Assembly: GCA_001774505.1 (NCBI GenBank)
Contig: MFAF01000034.1
Span: 12,842 to 24,958 of the forward strand
From: Candidatus Coatesbacteria bacterium RBG_13_66_14
GTDB lineage: Bacteria > RBG-13-66-14
DNA length: 12,117 nt
Direction of reading: 5' to 3'
Numbering within the stretch: the first letter of the stretch is position 1; the number at the start of each line of letters is the position of its first letter. A model generated the notes under the pieces. It did not search any database. It was not told the origin of the DNA and worked only from the letters and a program-made list of their open reading frames with translations. The translations under genes and the position numbers were made by a program. Positions 6,324-12,117 of the stretch are shown here, one piece after another.

Positions 6324-6815
6324 CTACCGGTAGACGTTCTCGATTATCCGCGGGTACTCGGAATCGGCGGTGCCCAGCATCAGCCACAGCGCCGTGACGA
6401 AGTCCTCCCGGGAGAGGGAGGTGGCGGGGAACTCCGCCTCCAGCTCCACGTTGTTGTAGTCGTTGATGACCGCCTTGACCATGTAGTTCTCCAGGCCGAT
6501 GCGCAGCAGGACCCCGGCCAGGTCGCCCAGGTCGCCGTGGCTGTGCTCGGGGATGGAGACCAGGATGGACTGGAAGCAGATGAACCCGTCGCAGAGGTAC
6601 AGGGTGCAGGGGACGGCGCCCATGTTGTCCCCGGTGGTGCTGATGTACCAGGTGTTCGGTTCGTCGTCGTAGGTGAGGGGGTCGAAGCCCTCCTCGGTGA
6701 GCCAGACCGCGATTTGCGCCGCCTGTGCCGCCAGCGCGGCTTCCGGGTCCGGAGGCTTGACCTCCTGGGCCGCCAGGGCGACGGGCAGAAGAAACAGGAT
6801 TACAATCAGCCGCAT
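6324..6815 (-). CDS. Secreted YbjN-like protein
   Basis: The ATG follows GGAGG at eight bases. The 163-residue product begins with a signal peptide (MRLIVILFLLPVALAAQ). The mature part has an N-terminal Ala-rich helix (about 24-40, including AAQAAQIAVWLTEEGF), a beta sheet (TWYISTTGDNMGAVPCTLYLCDGFICFQS), a helix around 95-108 (LAGVLLRIGLEN), and a second strand-helix unit ending LSREDFVTALWLML. This order and the 'lll-ln-x-n-x-x-kx-x-i-d' block resemble YbjN/type III chaperone-like domains, which bind other proteins. A periplasmic location for such a fold is notable. It leads a four-gene operon with the M28 peptidase, and an assisting role for the peptidase is only a guess. C70, C75 and C80 could form disulfides. 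Confidence 0.6.
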   Translation of the reverse strand: MRLIVILFLLPVALAAQEVKPPDPEAALAAQAAQIAVWLTEEGFDPLTYDDEPNTWYISTTGDNMGAVPCTLYLCDGFICFQSILVSIPEHSHGDLGDLAGVLLRIGLENYMVKAVINDYNNVELEAEFPATSLSREDFVTALWLMLGTADSEYPRIIENVYR

Positions 6816-6844
6816 CTTCCACGCCTCCTTGAGTGGGCGCTTTC

Positions 6845-6875
6845 ATTATAACCGGACCGGACACGTTTCGGTCAA
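6845..6875 (-). promoter_or_regulatory. Sigma-70-type promoter for the YbjN-M28-NusG_II-Gx operon
   Basis: On the minus strand, TTGACC (6875-6870) is followed after 19 bases by TATAAT (6850-6845), a perfect consensus -10. Transcription would begin near 6838 and leave a short leader with GGAGG before the ATG at 6815. The spacer is two bases longer than optimal. It is the only strong promoter-like signal on this side of the operon. Confidence 0.65.
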
Positions 6876-6882
6876 GTCGAAT

Positions 6883-6914
6883 AAAAAAAGGGGCCCGGGG
6901 CCCCTCTTTTTTTT
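6883..6914. terminator. Bidirectional intrinsic terminator at the end of secG
   Basis: GGGGCC (6890-6895) pairs with GGCCCC (6899-6904) around a CGG loop. It is flanked by seven A's on the left (6883-6889) and TCTTTTTTTT on the right. Read on the minus strand, it follows the secG stop codon and ends in a T run, so it terminates secG. Seven bases later the -35 box of the next operon begins. Confidence 0.85.
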
Positions 6915-7275
6915 ATTGTGTCCCGGGGGTCGGTTGCTCCCCGCCGCCCGTTTCCGCCGCGGGCTCTTCGGTCGCCATGGGCTTCGCCTCGGGCGGCTTC
7001 TCGGTCTCCTCGGTCCCGGCGCCCGGCTGGGCGTCCTCCTCCGGCTTGGGCGTGGAGTAGAGGAAGGCCAGCACCATGGAGAGGACCATGTAGCTTATCG
7101 CCAGCCAGCGGGTGAGCTTGGAGAGGAAGGTCGCCGCCCCGCGCTGCCCCAGGATGGTCTGGGTCCCCGCGCCGCCGAAGGCGCCGGACAGCCCGCCGCC
7201 CTTGCCGGCCTGCAACAGGACGGTGACCGACAGGCCGACGCACAGAAGGATGTGGATGACAAGGACGATGATCAC
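6913..7275 (-). CDS. secG: SecG, preprotein translocase subunit
   Basis: The start is a GTG with GGAGG nine bases upstream; the protein is 120 residues long. It has two membrane helices (about 2-21 and 52-73) joined by the typical SecG loop, LLQAGKGGGLSGAFGG (20-35) and FLSKLTRWLAI (50-60). It is an auxiliary subunit of the SecYEG channel in the inner membrane and helps SecA-driven export. The second half of the protein (74-120) is an unusual Pro/Glu/Gly-rich, low-complexity cytoplasmic or periplasmic tail; tails of this sort occur in several SecG proteins and are probably disordered. The gene follows the DUF2723 gene after 64 bases and is closed by the terminator at 6883-6914. Confidence 0.92.
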   Translation of the reverse strand: MIIVLVIHILLCVGLSVTVLLQAGKGGGLSGAFGGAGTQTILGQRGAATFLSKLTRWLAISYMVLSMVLAFLYSTPKPEEDAQPGAGTEETEKPPEAKPMATEEPAAETGGGEQPTPGTQ

Positions 7276-7339
7276 CGGGGCCGACCTCCTCTACCCTGTT
7301 GCGAGGCGGGCGAAGTTTAGCAGAAGGGCGCTCCCCGCG

Positions 7340-9472
7340 TCAAGGTGCCGGGGCGGTCATGGCCCCCAGGATGCCGGAAAACCTGGCCGCGCCCTCCTCG
7401 TCGCCCAGTATCAGGCTCTCCGTGTAGAGGGCGTACAGGTCCGGGACTCCGGCCGTCCCCTCCTCCAGCCGCCGGCGCGCGTAGAGGGCCGCGCGGCCGT
7501 AGAGGCCGTAGAAGAGGCAGCGGCCCACCAGGACGTCGGAGGGCGTCTCGCCGCGGGCGAGGGCGGTCCAGACGGCGGCGGCGTCCTTCGCCACGTCCCA
7601 CCGCCGGGGGTCCAGGGGGGAGAACCATCCGGCGCGGACCGCCGCCGCAGCGGCCCGGGGGGCGTATCCCGCCGCCGAGGCCGCCTCGGCGAACACGTCC
7701 AGCCGGCCGAGGAGGAAATCGGTGGCGGCGCGCTCGTACTTGTGCGGTCCGGCGGGCCGGGGCCTGAACCGCAGGGTGTCCCAGCGGGTCCGGGTCAGGG
7801 TCAACCGGCCCAGGTCGGTGTCGCCCGAGGCCGTGTACGCCTCGAAGGGCCGCCAGACCTCGACCAGGCCCAGGGGGACGAACCCGTCCCGCCCCTCCCT
7901 CCCCGCCAGGGAGAAGGCGTAGAGATAGTCCACGTCCACCGCCAGGGCCAGCGGGCGGCGGGCGGTCCGGGAGTAGTGCTCCAGCAGGCTCGTGTCCACG
8001 AAGCTCCGGGCCGTGCGGACGTCGGGGGCCCGCTCTCCGGCGTAGCGCCACAGCCGCATCTGTTCGTCCTCCCCCGGCGGGAGGAGCCCCGCGCGGTCGG
8101 CCAGCTCCCGCTGGTACCACGGGTCGCCCACCTGGTAGGCCGAGGAAATTTCGAGGTCCGGGCGGCGGTCGCGGGCGTAGCGCCGTACCAGGCCGTCGAA
8201 GTAGCAACTGTCGCCCTGGACGATTGCCACGGCCAGGATGGCCCGGGGGGGGCAGGAGGCGAAGAGGTCGGCCCCCAGCTCCTCCATCCCGGTCCTTTCC
8301 GACAGGTCGGCCCGGGGAAGGTTCAGTAGAATTGTGGCGGCGAGGATGAGCGTCAGCGCGCCGACGGCGACCGGCCCGCCCGCCCTCTTCCATTTCCGGG
8401 CGAGCCGGGAGGCCCCGAGGTAGAGCCCGGCGGCGAGGACGAAGGCCCCGGTCAAGAGGAACGTCTCCCCGGACCCCACGAGCTGCGGCACGGGGAAGTT
8501 GCTTATCGCCAACAGCAGCGCCGCCGGCAGGAGCCACAGTAAAAGCACCCCGGCGAGTAGTTGGCGCCGTCCCTTCCCTATTAAAACCGTGAGGCCAGCG
8601 ACGCCCAGGATTGCCGCCCCCGGCGCCAGGTCCGCCCACCATGTCCGTCCCATCCAGGCGATCTGGCCGCCGAGGACGGCCCAGTCCCGCGCCAGCGGCG
8701 TGTCGGCGTAAACCGCCTGGCTCAGGCTCCGGGTGAATCCGTAGAAGCTGTCCGGAGAGGACCAGTTGACCAGCGGCCCGGTGGAGGCGCGGATGGGCAG
8801 GTAGAGGTAGGCGGAGAGGCCGAGAACGAGCGCCGCGAAGGTCAGTCCCCAGCCGGGGGCCTTCAACCGTTTCAACGCCGGCCACAGAACGAGCGCCAGC
8901 GCCGGGAGGTACGCGTAGCCGGCGTTGTGGCTGACCAGTAAAAGTCCGATGACCAGGCCCGCCGTGACCGTCTCCACCCCCGAGGGCTCGGAGGCCAGGG
9001 CGAGGCGCCGGGCCCGCAGGCTCACGTAGAGCGCCGCCGCCAGAAAAGCCGTGTGCTGGGTGTAGACGTCGGTGAGGGAGGCCTGGGTCCAGAGCGTCGC
9101 CGAGAGGCCGAAGGCCAGCGCGCCCAGGGCGGCCAGCCACGGCCTTTCCCTGCCGTCGGCGCAGCGCCCCAGCTCGGCCAGGGCCAGGGTCAAAAAGAAA
9201 ACCGTCAGCGCGCCGAAAAACCCGGAGAAGAGGTTCGTGGCCCGGGCGGGGTCCGAAAAAAGGGCGATGAAGGGGTGGGCGGTAAGGGAGTGGAGCGGGT
9301 AGCCCGGCGAGTGGGCGCAGCCGAGGTCCGCCGCCGCCAGGGTCAGGTCGGAGTTGCTCTCCAGGAGGACCGTCCCGGGCGCCGCGGTGAGCCAAAAGGC
9401 GGCCAGTGAAATTACCGCCGCCAGGAGCGCGGGGAGCCAGGGGCGCGTCCGGCGGGTTTCAATCTCATCCAC
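7340..9472 (-). CDS. DUF2723 / PMT-like GT-C multi-pass membrane protein
   Basis: The start is GTG at 9472; an ATG four bases further in is out of frame. The 710-residue protein has a basic N-terminus and about ten membrane helices in the first 390 residues, followed by a mainly soluble C-terminal half. The DUF2723 signature is clear in the first periplasmic loop: P32-G, N40-S-D-L (acidic residue expected for GT-C catalysis), then AAADLGCAHSPGYPL (46-60) and R77-x-x-N-L-F-S (77-83). The family is related to protein O-mannosyltransferases and to TMEM260, so transfer of a sugar from a lipid-linked donor is likely; donor and acceptor are unknown. The C-terminal part (about 600-710) looks helical and may be TPR-like. 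It lies upstream of secG on the same strand. Confidence 0.8.
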   Translation of the reverse strand: MDEIETRRTRPWLPALLAAVISLAAFWLTAAPGTVLLESNSDLTLAAADLGCAHSPGYPLHSLTAHPFIALFSDPARATNLFSGFFGALTVFFLTLALAELGRCADGRERPWLAALGALAFGLSATLWTQASLTDVYTQHTAFLAAALYVSLRARRLALASEPSGVETVTAGLVIGLLLVSHNAGYAYLPALALVLWPALKRLKAPGWGLTFAALVLGLSAYLYLPIRASTGPLVNWSSPDSFYGFTRSLSQAVYADTPLARDWAVLGGQIAWMGRTWWADLAPGAAILGVAGLTVLIGKGRRQLLAGVLLLWLLPAALLLAISNFPVPQLVGSGETFLLTGAFVLAAGLYLGASRLARKWKRAGGPVAVGALTLILAATILLNLPRADLSERTGMEELGADLFASCPPRAILAVAIVQGDSCYFDGLVRRYARDRRPDLEISSAYQVGDPWYQRELADRAGLLPPGEDEQMRLWRYAGERAPDVRTARSFVDTSLLEHYSRTARRPLALAVDVDYLYAFSLAGREGRDGFVPLGLVEVWRPFEAYTASGDTDLGRLTLTRTRWDTLRFRPRPAGPHKYERAATDFLLGRLDVFAEAASAAGYAPRAAAAAVRAGWFSPLDPRRWDVAKDAAAVWTALARGETPSDVLVGRCLFYGLYGRAALYARRRLEEGTAGVPDLYALYTESLILGDEEGAARFSGILGAMTAPAP

Positions 9473-9493
9473 TCGCGCCCCGTTGCAGTTAAG

Positions 9494-9511
9494 GGGCCGG
9501 CCCTCCGGCCC
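9494..9511. repeat. GC-rich hairpin upstream of the DUF2723 gene
   Basis: GGGCCGG (9494-9500) pairs perfectly with CCGGCCC (9505-9511) around CCCT. It lies 22 bases before the DUF2723 start, within its probable leader. No T run follows on either strand, so attenuation or RNA stability is more likely than plain termination. The 128 bases between 9473 and 9600 hold no gene. Confidence 0.4.
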
Positions 9512-9555
9512 GCCCCCGTCCGTGTTAATTCGAAGATTCAGCGACCGTCACCGTT

Positions 9556-9571
9556 AAAAAAGTTCTTTTTT
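9556..9571. terminator. Weak AT-rich terminator-like palindrome after the RHIM-like gene
   Basis: AAAAAAG (9556-9562) and CTTTTTT (9565-9571) form a perfect seven-base palindrome about 30 bases beyond the stop of the minus-strand gene at 9601. The stem is A/T only apart from one G:C pair, so termination would be weak; it may simply be AT-rich island sequence. Confidence 0.3.
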
Positions 9572-9600
9572 CTTACATTTGCGTGAATTTGCTATTGCGA

Positions 9601-10119
9601 CTATTCACCAAGCACAGATTTTATTATAGCTCCTGCGCTTGCACCTAGTATTGCGGTTACAATGGGATGCTTAAGAAAAGTTGCGAGACGCGATTTTACT
9701 TCTTCTTTTTGTTCCGGCGCTACGTCTGATTTATCAATAGCATCTACTAATGATTGAAGAACAGAAGATATTTCTTGAATATTATGATCACCAATCTGGA
9801 TAGCATTAGCTTGTTCTATATTGATGTTCGTTACACGCTCACCATGTGTTCTCAGAGAAGTATTTTTACGAATTAATAGTTTCCATTGATCAGGTATCGA
9901 ATGTAGGCCTTTATTAAAAACCGCCTCAAGGATCGTATAAACCTCAATTTTATTGTTTGGTAACACCCGTTCGAGTGTGTCGCCATCGTCTACATCGAGT
10001 TCGTCGTCATTGATGAGATATACTTTATCGCCTTGTACACTAGCCATGTGTGGTCCATTAGCTGTGCCATTTTTTTTTCGAATCGTAATCGAATCATTGA
10101 ATATTTCAGAGAAAGGCAT
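9601..10119 (-). CDS. RHIM-like amyloid-motif protein with a glycine-rich hydrophobic C-terminus, in an AT-rich island
   Basis: The ATG at 10119 is preferred over a TTG at 10146, because AGAGGA lies about six bases upstream. The product has 172 residues. Residues 8-84 form a small, probably all-beta domain (ITIRKKNGT, MASVQGDKVYLIND, DVDDGDTLERVLPNN, KIEVYTIL) of a kind seen in uncharacterised bacterial proteins. Residues 96-113 read VTNINIEQANAIQIGDHN: the I107-Q-I-G110 tetrad and following D-x-N match the RIP homotypic interaction motif, whose cores are IQIG in RIPK1 and VQVG in RIPK3. A helical stretch (115-150) follows, then a hydrophobic Gly/Ala segment (about 152-170, PIVTAILGASAGAIIKSVLG). 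The gene's GC content is about 40 percent, far below its neighbours, which indicates recent transfer. A role in amyloid-based signalling or antiphage defence is inferred; no enzyme motif is present. Confidence 0.7.
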   Translation of the reverse strand: MPFSEIFNDSITIRKKNGTANGPHMASVQGDKVYLINDDELDVDDGDTLERVLPNNKIEVYTILEAVFNKGLHSIPDQWKLLIRKNTSLRTHGERVTNINIEQANAIQIGDHNIQEISSVLQSLVDAIDKSDVAPEQKEEVKSRLATFLKHPIVTAILGASAGAIIKSVLGE

Positions 10120-10157
10120 ACTAGTCCTCTTTGGGTTATGGGTCAATAATTAGACTG

Positions 10158-10215
10158 ACCTAAAAGGTTCGGAATTTAGGTTTTCTGTCTATATTTAACT
10201 CGCTGTTAAATATAG
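10158..10215. repeat. Two inverted repeats upstream of the RHIM-like gene
   Basis: ACCTAAA (10158-10164) and TTTAGGT (10175-10181) form a perfect seven-base inverted repeat. CTATATTTAAC (10189-10199) and GTTAAATATAG (10205-10215) form a perfect 11-base inverted repeat around TCGCT. Both lie 40-100 bases before the ATG at 10119, in the expected promoter zone, so they may be operators. The larger one is also downstream of the GYF/RDD gene, but it has too few G:C pairs and no T run for a terminator. Confidence 0.5.
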
Positions 10216-10237
10216 TAAATAGCAAGCGTGGCCCCGG

Positions 10238-11449
10238 TCAGATGTTGGTGTCCACGACCTGGGTGCGGGCGATGCGGTCGCCGATGCGCAGCCCCTTGTG
10301 GTCGCCCAGAACCAGGAAGAACTCGATGACCAAGGGCACCAAGGTGACCACGGTGAGGTTTCGCAGGACGAGCTTGCCGAAGCCGGCCGGCTGCTTGGTG
10401 ACGCGGTCCACCACTCGGAGGCCCGCCAGCCGCTTGCCCAGGGACCGGCGGCCGAAGAGGGCGTCGCGGAAGAGAAGATAGAAGCCGATGACGCCGATCG
10501 AGATGAAGACGAAGGTTTTGGAGAGGTTGGCCAGGAACCCGGCCCCCTGGAGGACCCCCAGGGTGTCCGAGGGGTTGAAGACTTTTACCGAGAAGTCGGC
10601 GAAGGCCTTGTCGAGCATGTGGAAGACGATGCCGAGGACGGCGACGAAGCTGAAGCAGATGACGAAGTCCCATATGAGGCCGCCGAAGCGTTTGGCGGCG
10701 TTGGCCTTCATCAGGGGGAGCTCGCGGGGGTCAATCTCCGCCACGCGCTCGCGGAGCTGGGTCTCCTCGGATGCGCCGACGAAGTCGCCGATGGTGCCGA
10801 TGGCGCCCTCTCCGCGGGGCCGCTCGTCGGCGAAGACGCGGGCCACGATGTCGCGGTCCGAGACGACCGGCTTCTTGGCCTTGCCCTTGGTTTCGGTCTC
10901 GAATTCGGCCCAGTCGCTGTCGGGGACGGGGACCTCGACCCCCTCCTCGACCCGGGGCGTCTCCTCGGCGATCTCCTCGACCTCCTCGGCGGGCTCGGCC
11001 TCCGCGGCCTCCTCCGGCTCCTCCTCGGCGGATGGTTCGGTCCCCCGGGCCTGTTCGGCGTCCTGCCGCTCGAAGGCCTGGCGGAACTGGACGATTTTCT
11101 CCAGCTCGAACCAGCGGTTCTGCCGCTCGATCCAGACGAAGTCCTGGCGGCTGATGCGGCCGTCCTGGATGAACTCGATGATCTGGGTGGCGGGGTAGGG
11201 GCCGTACTGCTCGCCGGCGATGCTGACCAGGAGGCCCTCGGAGGCGGCGGCGCCGTCGGCGGTGACGCCCCTCTCGTCGAAGATGCGCTTGAACTGGGCG
11301 ACGTTGCGGGCCAGGACCCATTCGTTGCGGGCCGCGATCCAGACCTGGTCGTCGGGCCCCAGGCGCCCCTCCTCGGCCCACTTCTTGATCTCGGAGACCG
11401 AGAGGGGGCCGTAGGATTCCCCGTTGATGAAGATGTACGTGTCGGCCAT
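10238..11449 (-). CDS. Membrane protein with two GYF_2 domains and a C-terminal RDD domain
   Basis: The 403-residue protein starts at an ATG with a weak GGTGA site. Two GYF_2 (DUF4339) domains are visible: residues 5-56 (YIFINGESYGPLSVSEIKKW, then VWIAARNEWV) and 73-126 (LVSIAGEQYGPYPATQIIEF, then VWIERQNRWF). An acidic Glu/Ala/Pro linker follows (about 130-180). The RDD domain spans about 248-402, with three hydrophobic segments and the family residues R254 with D261 (KRFGGLIWDFVI), RDALFGRRSLGKRLAGLRVVD (328-348) and GDRIARTQVVD (390-400). GYF_2 modules probably bind peptides or membrane-proximal partners; RDD proteins are membrane proteins, some linked to ion transport. Its exact role is unknown. 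It appears to be transcribed alone, and a fragment of its RDD domain recurs in inverted orientation at 11645. Confidence 0.85.
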   Translation of the reverse strand: MADTYIFINGESYGPLSVSEIKKWAEEGRLGPDDQVWIAARNEWVLARNVAQFKRIFDERGVTADGAAASEGLLVSIAGEQYGPYPATQIIEFIQDGRISRQDFVWIERQNRWFELEKIVQFRQAFERQDAEQARGTEPSAEEEPEEAAEAEPAEEVEEIAEETPRVEEGVEVPVPDSDWAEFETETKGKAKKPVVSDRDIVARVFADERPRGEGAIGTIGDFVGASEETQLRERVAEIDPRELPLMKANAAKRFGGLIWDFVICFSFVAVLGIVFHMLDKAFADFSVKVFNPSDTLGVLQGAGFLANLSKTFVFISIGVIGFYLLFRDALFGRRSLGKRLAGLRVVDRVTKQPAGFGKLVLRNLTVVTLVPLVIEFFLVLGDHKGLRIGDRIARTQVVDTNI

Positions 11450-11641
11450 GCTTCACCGTTCGTTGGGCGTTCGGCGCGGGCCGCCGACGGCCGGTGCGAT
11501 GAAGGAACGCTGTATCTTCAATTTTAGCTCAAATTACCGCGATTATCCGAAAACCCCGCCGCTGTCCGCTCCGCGGATGATTCCCCACCGCCTCGCTCCC
11601 ATCCATTACCCCTCGAAGCACGCGGACGACTGCGCCGCCTG

Positions 11642-11765
11642 AGTTTCGGCCGCCGGTCTCTGGGCAAGCACCTGGCGGGACTGCGCATCGTGGACCGCGT
11701 GAGCAAGACCCCCGCGTCCTCAGGCGCGCGCGGGTCCGGCTTCGTCTCGGGCCGCCTCGAACCCA
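11642..11765 (+). pseudogene. Decayed RDD-domain fragment, inverted relative to the intact gene
   Basis: From 11645 the plus strand translates as FGRRSLGKHLAGLRIVDRV followed by SKTPAS. The intact RDD protein on the minus strand has FGRRSLGKRLAGLRVVDRV at residues 332-350 (10456-10400). The match continues at DNA level over about 65 bases with scattered differences. It has no start codon, no membrane segments and no upstream RDD part. Beyond about 11710 the similarity becomes doubtful; a GGCTTCG shared with the intact gene suggests it may extend to about 11765 after a small insertion. It is probably the remnant of a second RDD gene or of an inverted duplication. The surrounding 400 bases (11450-11849) contain no other gene that I can support. 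Confidence 0.7.
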
Positions 11766-11849
11766 GACGCCCCTTGCCCCCGCGCCAGCCCGGCCGTTCA
11801 GCCTCGCTCCCCAGTAAATATACCACCCGGTGCGGCGGCGCGCAAGTGC

Positions 11850-12117
11850 CTACGCGCCGAAGGCCGCGCAGAGGAGCGCCGTGGCGAGGGCGGTGTCCAG
11901 GATGTCCTCCCGGTGCACCCCCTCGTCCGGCCCGTGGATGCCCTCGGAGCGGACGGAGTGCCCGCAGCAGGGTATTTTCCCGAAGAAGCGCATGTCGGTG
12001 AAGAAGGCGCTCAATCGCCGGGGGGGCTTTTTCCCGTAGACGTTTTCGAGGGCGCCGGCCAGGGCGTTCGCTATCTCGGAATCCGCTTGACAGACGACGG
12101 CGGGGGCAAGCTGGAGC
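11850..12117 (-). CDS. C-terminal part of an M20-family metallopeptidase (5' part outside window)
   Basis: Reading the minus strand inward from the window edge gives 88 residues ending at a TAG (11850-11852). The fragment contains CQADSEIANALAGALENVYG, then FFTDMRFFGKIPCCGHSVRS and EGIHGPDEGVHREDILDTA. This is the end of an M20 (ArgE/DapE/CPG2-like) peptidase: T-D-M-R-F-F corresponds to the 'T-D-a-x-x-f' strand, and H-G-P-D-E-G-V carries the final metal-binding His of that family. The enzyme would hydrolyse an amide bond in a peptide or N-acyl amino acid. The substrate cannot be told from this fragment. The initiation region and the first metal ligands are beyond base 12117. It is not clear whether it shares a transcript with anything in the window. 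Confidence 0.8.
   Translation of the reverse strand, partial: LQLAPAVVCQADSEIANALAGALENVYGKKPPRRLSAFFTDMRFFGKIPCCGHSVRSEGIHGPDEGVHREDILDTALATALLCAAFGA

Noticed and set aside
7317..9395. Long minus-strand open frame overlapping the DUF2723 gene in another frame
   Set aside because: The translation is Arg/Pro/Gly-rich low-complexity sequence; the DUF2723 frame has clear membrane helices and family motifs.
9522..10210. TGTTAA at both ends of the AT-rich island as a possible target-site duplication
   Set aside because: Six bases in AT-rich flanks are easily found by chance and are not exactly at the composition boundaries.
10189..10215. Inverted repeat as intrinsic terminator of the GYF/RDD gene
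   Set aside because: The stem is almost entirely A:T and no T run follows it on the minus strand, so termination is unlikely.
10298..11527. Plus-strand open frame of about 400 codons opposite the GYF/RDD gene
   Set aside because: It is the antisense shadow of the GYF/RDD coding sequence, with biased Gly/Leu/Asp/Ala composition and no recognisable domain.
11450..11641. Possible promoter and small genes between the GYF/RDD start and the RDD relic
   Set aside because: A TAAAAT hexamer is present on the minus strand near 11525 but lacks a credible -35 partner, and the short frames show no ribosome sites or recognisable products.

Overview
This window looks like a fragment of a high-GC, diderm bacterial chromosome. 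Secretion signals are common, there is a surface-type C-terminal domain of the Por/FlgD kind, and the set includes a DUF2723 GT-C protein and a double GYF_2-RDD membrane protein. That mix is typical of FCB-related candidate phyla such as Coatesbacteria-like lineages. This placement is inferred from gene content only; there is no rRNA or other marker here.

Region 1 (1-3156, + strand) is the late end of a prophage or phage-like element. It holds a partial tail/appendage protein built from two duplicated carbohydrate-binding-like modules, a small DUF2279/YfiM-like membrane protein, a two-helix holin-like protein, an M15-type zinc endolysin with a TTG start, and two tiny membrane proteins, the second resembling an inner-membrane spanin. 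The genes are tightly packed with one-base overlaps. A 112-base gap after the endolysin contains ordered palindromes and repeats. The last gene runs 57 bases into the 3' end of the host gene for a Gx transporter, so the element's right edge probably lies there.

Region 2 (3100-6875, - strand) is a four-gene host operon with a good promoter (6845-6875): a secreted YbjN-like protein, a secreted M28 metallopeptidase with a seven-blade propeller inserted in its catalytic domain, a NusG_II-domain protein, and a Gx-type membrane protein. The NusG_II/Gx pair recurs in bacteria near redox or isoprenoid genes.

Region 3 (6883-9472, - strand) carries secG, closed by a strong terminator and preceded by a large DUF2723 multi-pass membrane protein.

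Region 4 (about 9525-10225) is an AT-rich island of roughly 40 percent GC in a chromosome of well over 60 percent. It encodes one 172-residue protein with a RHIM-like amyloid core (IQIG followed by DHN) and a glycine-rich hydrophobic C-terminus. This is the most interesting locus: a candidate horizontally acquired signalling or defence gene.

Region 5 (10238-12117) holds a two-GYF_2/RDD membrane protein, a 400-base stretch with an inverted, decayed fragment of an RDD domain, and the C-terminal end of an M20-family metallopeptidase that continues past the window edge. No rRNA, tRNA, CRISPR array, integrase or transposase was seen.
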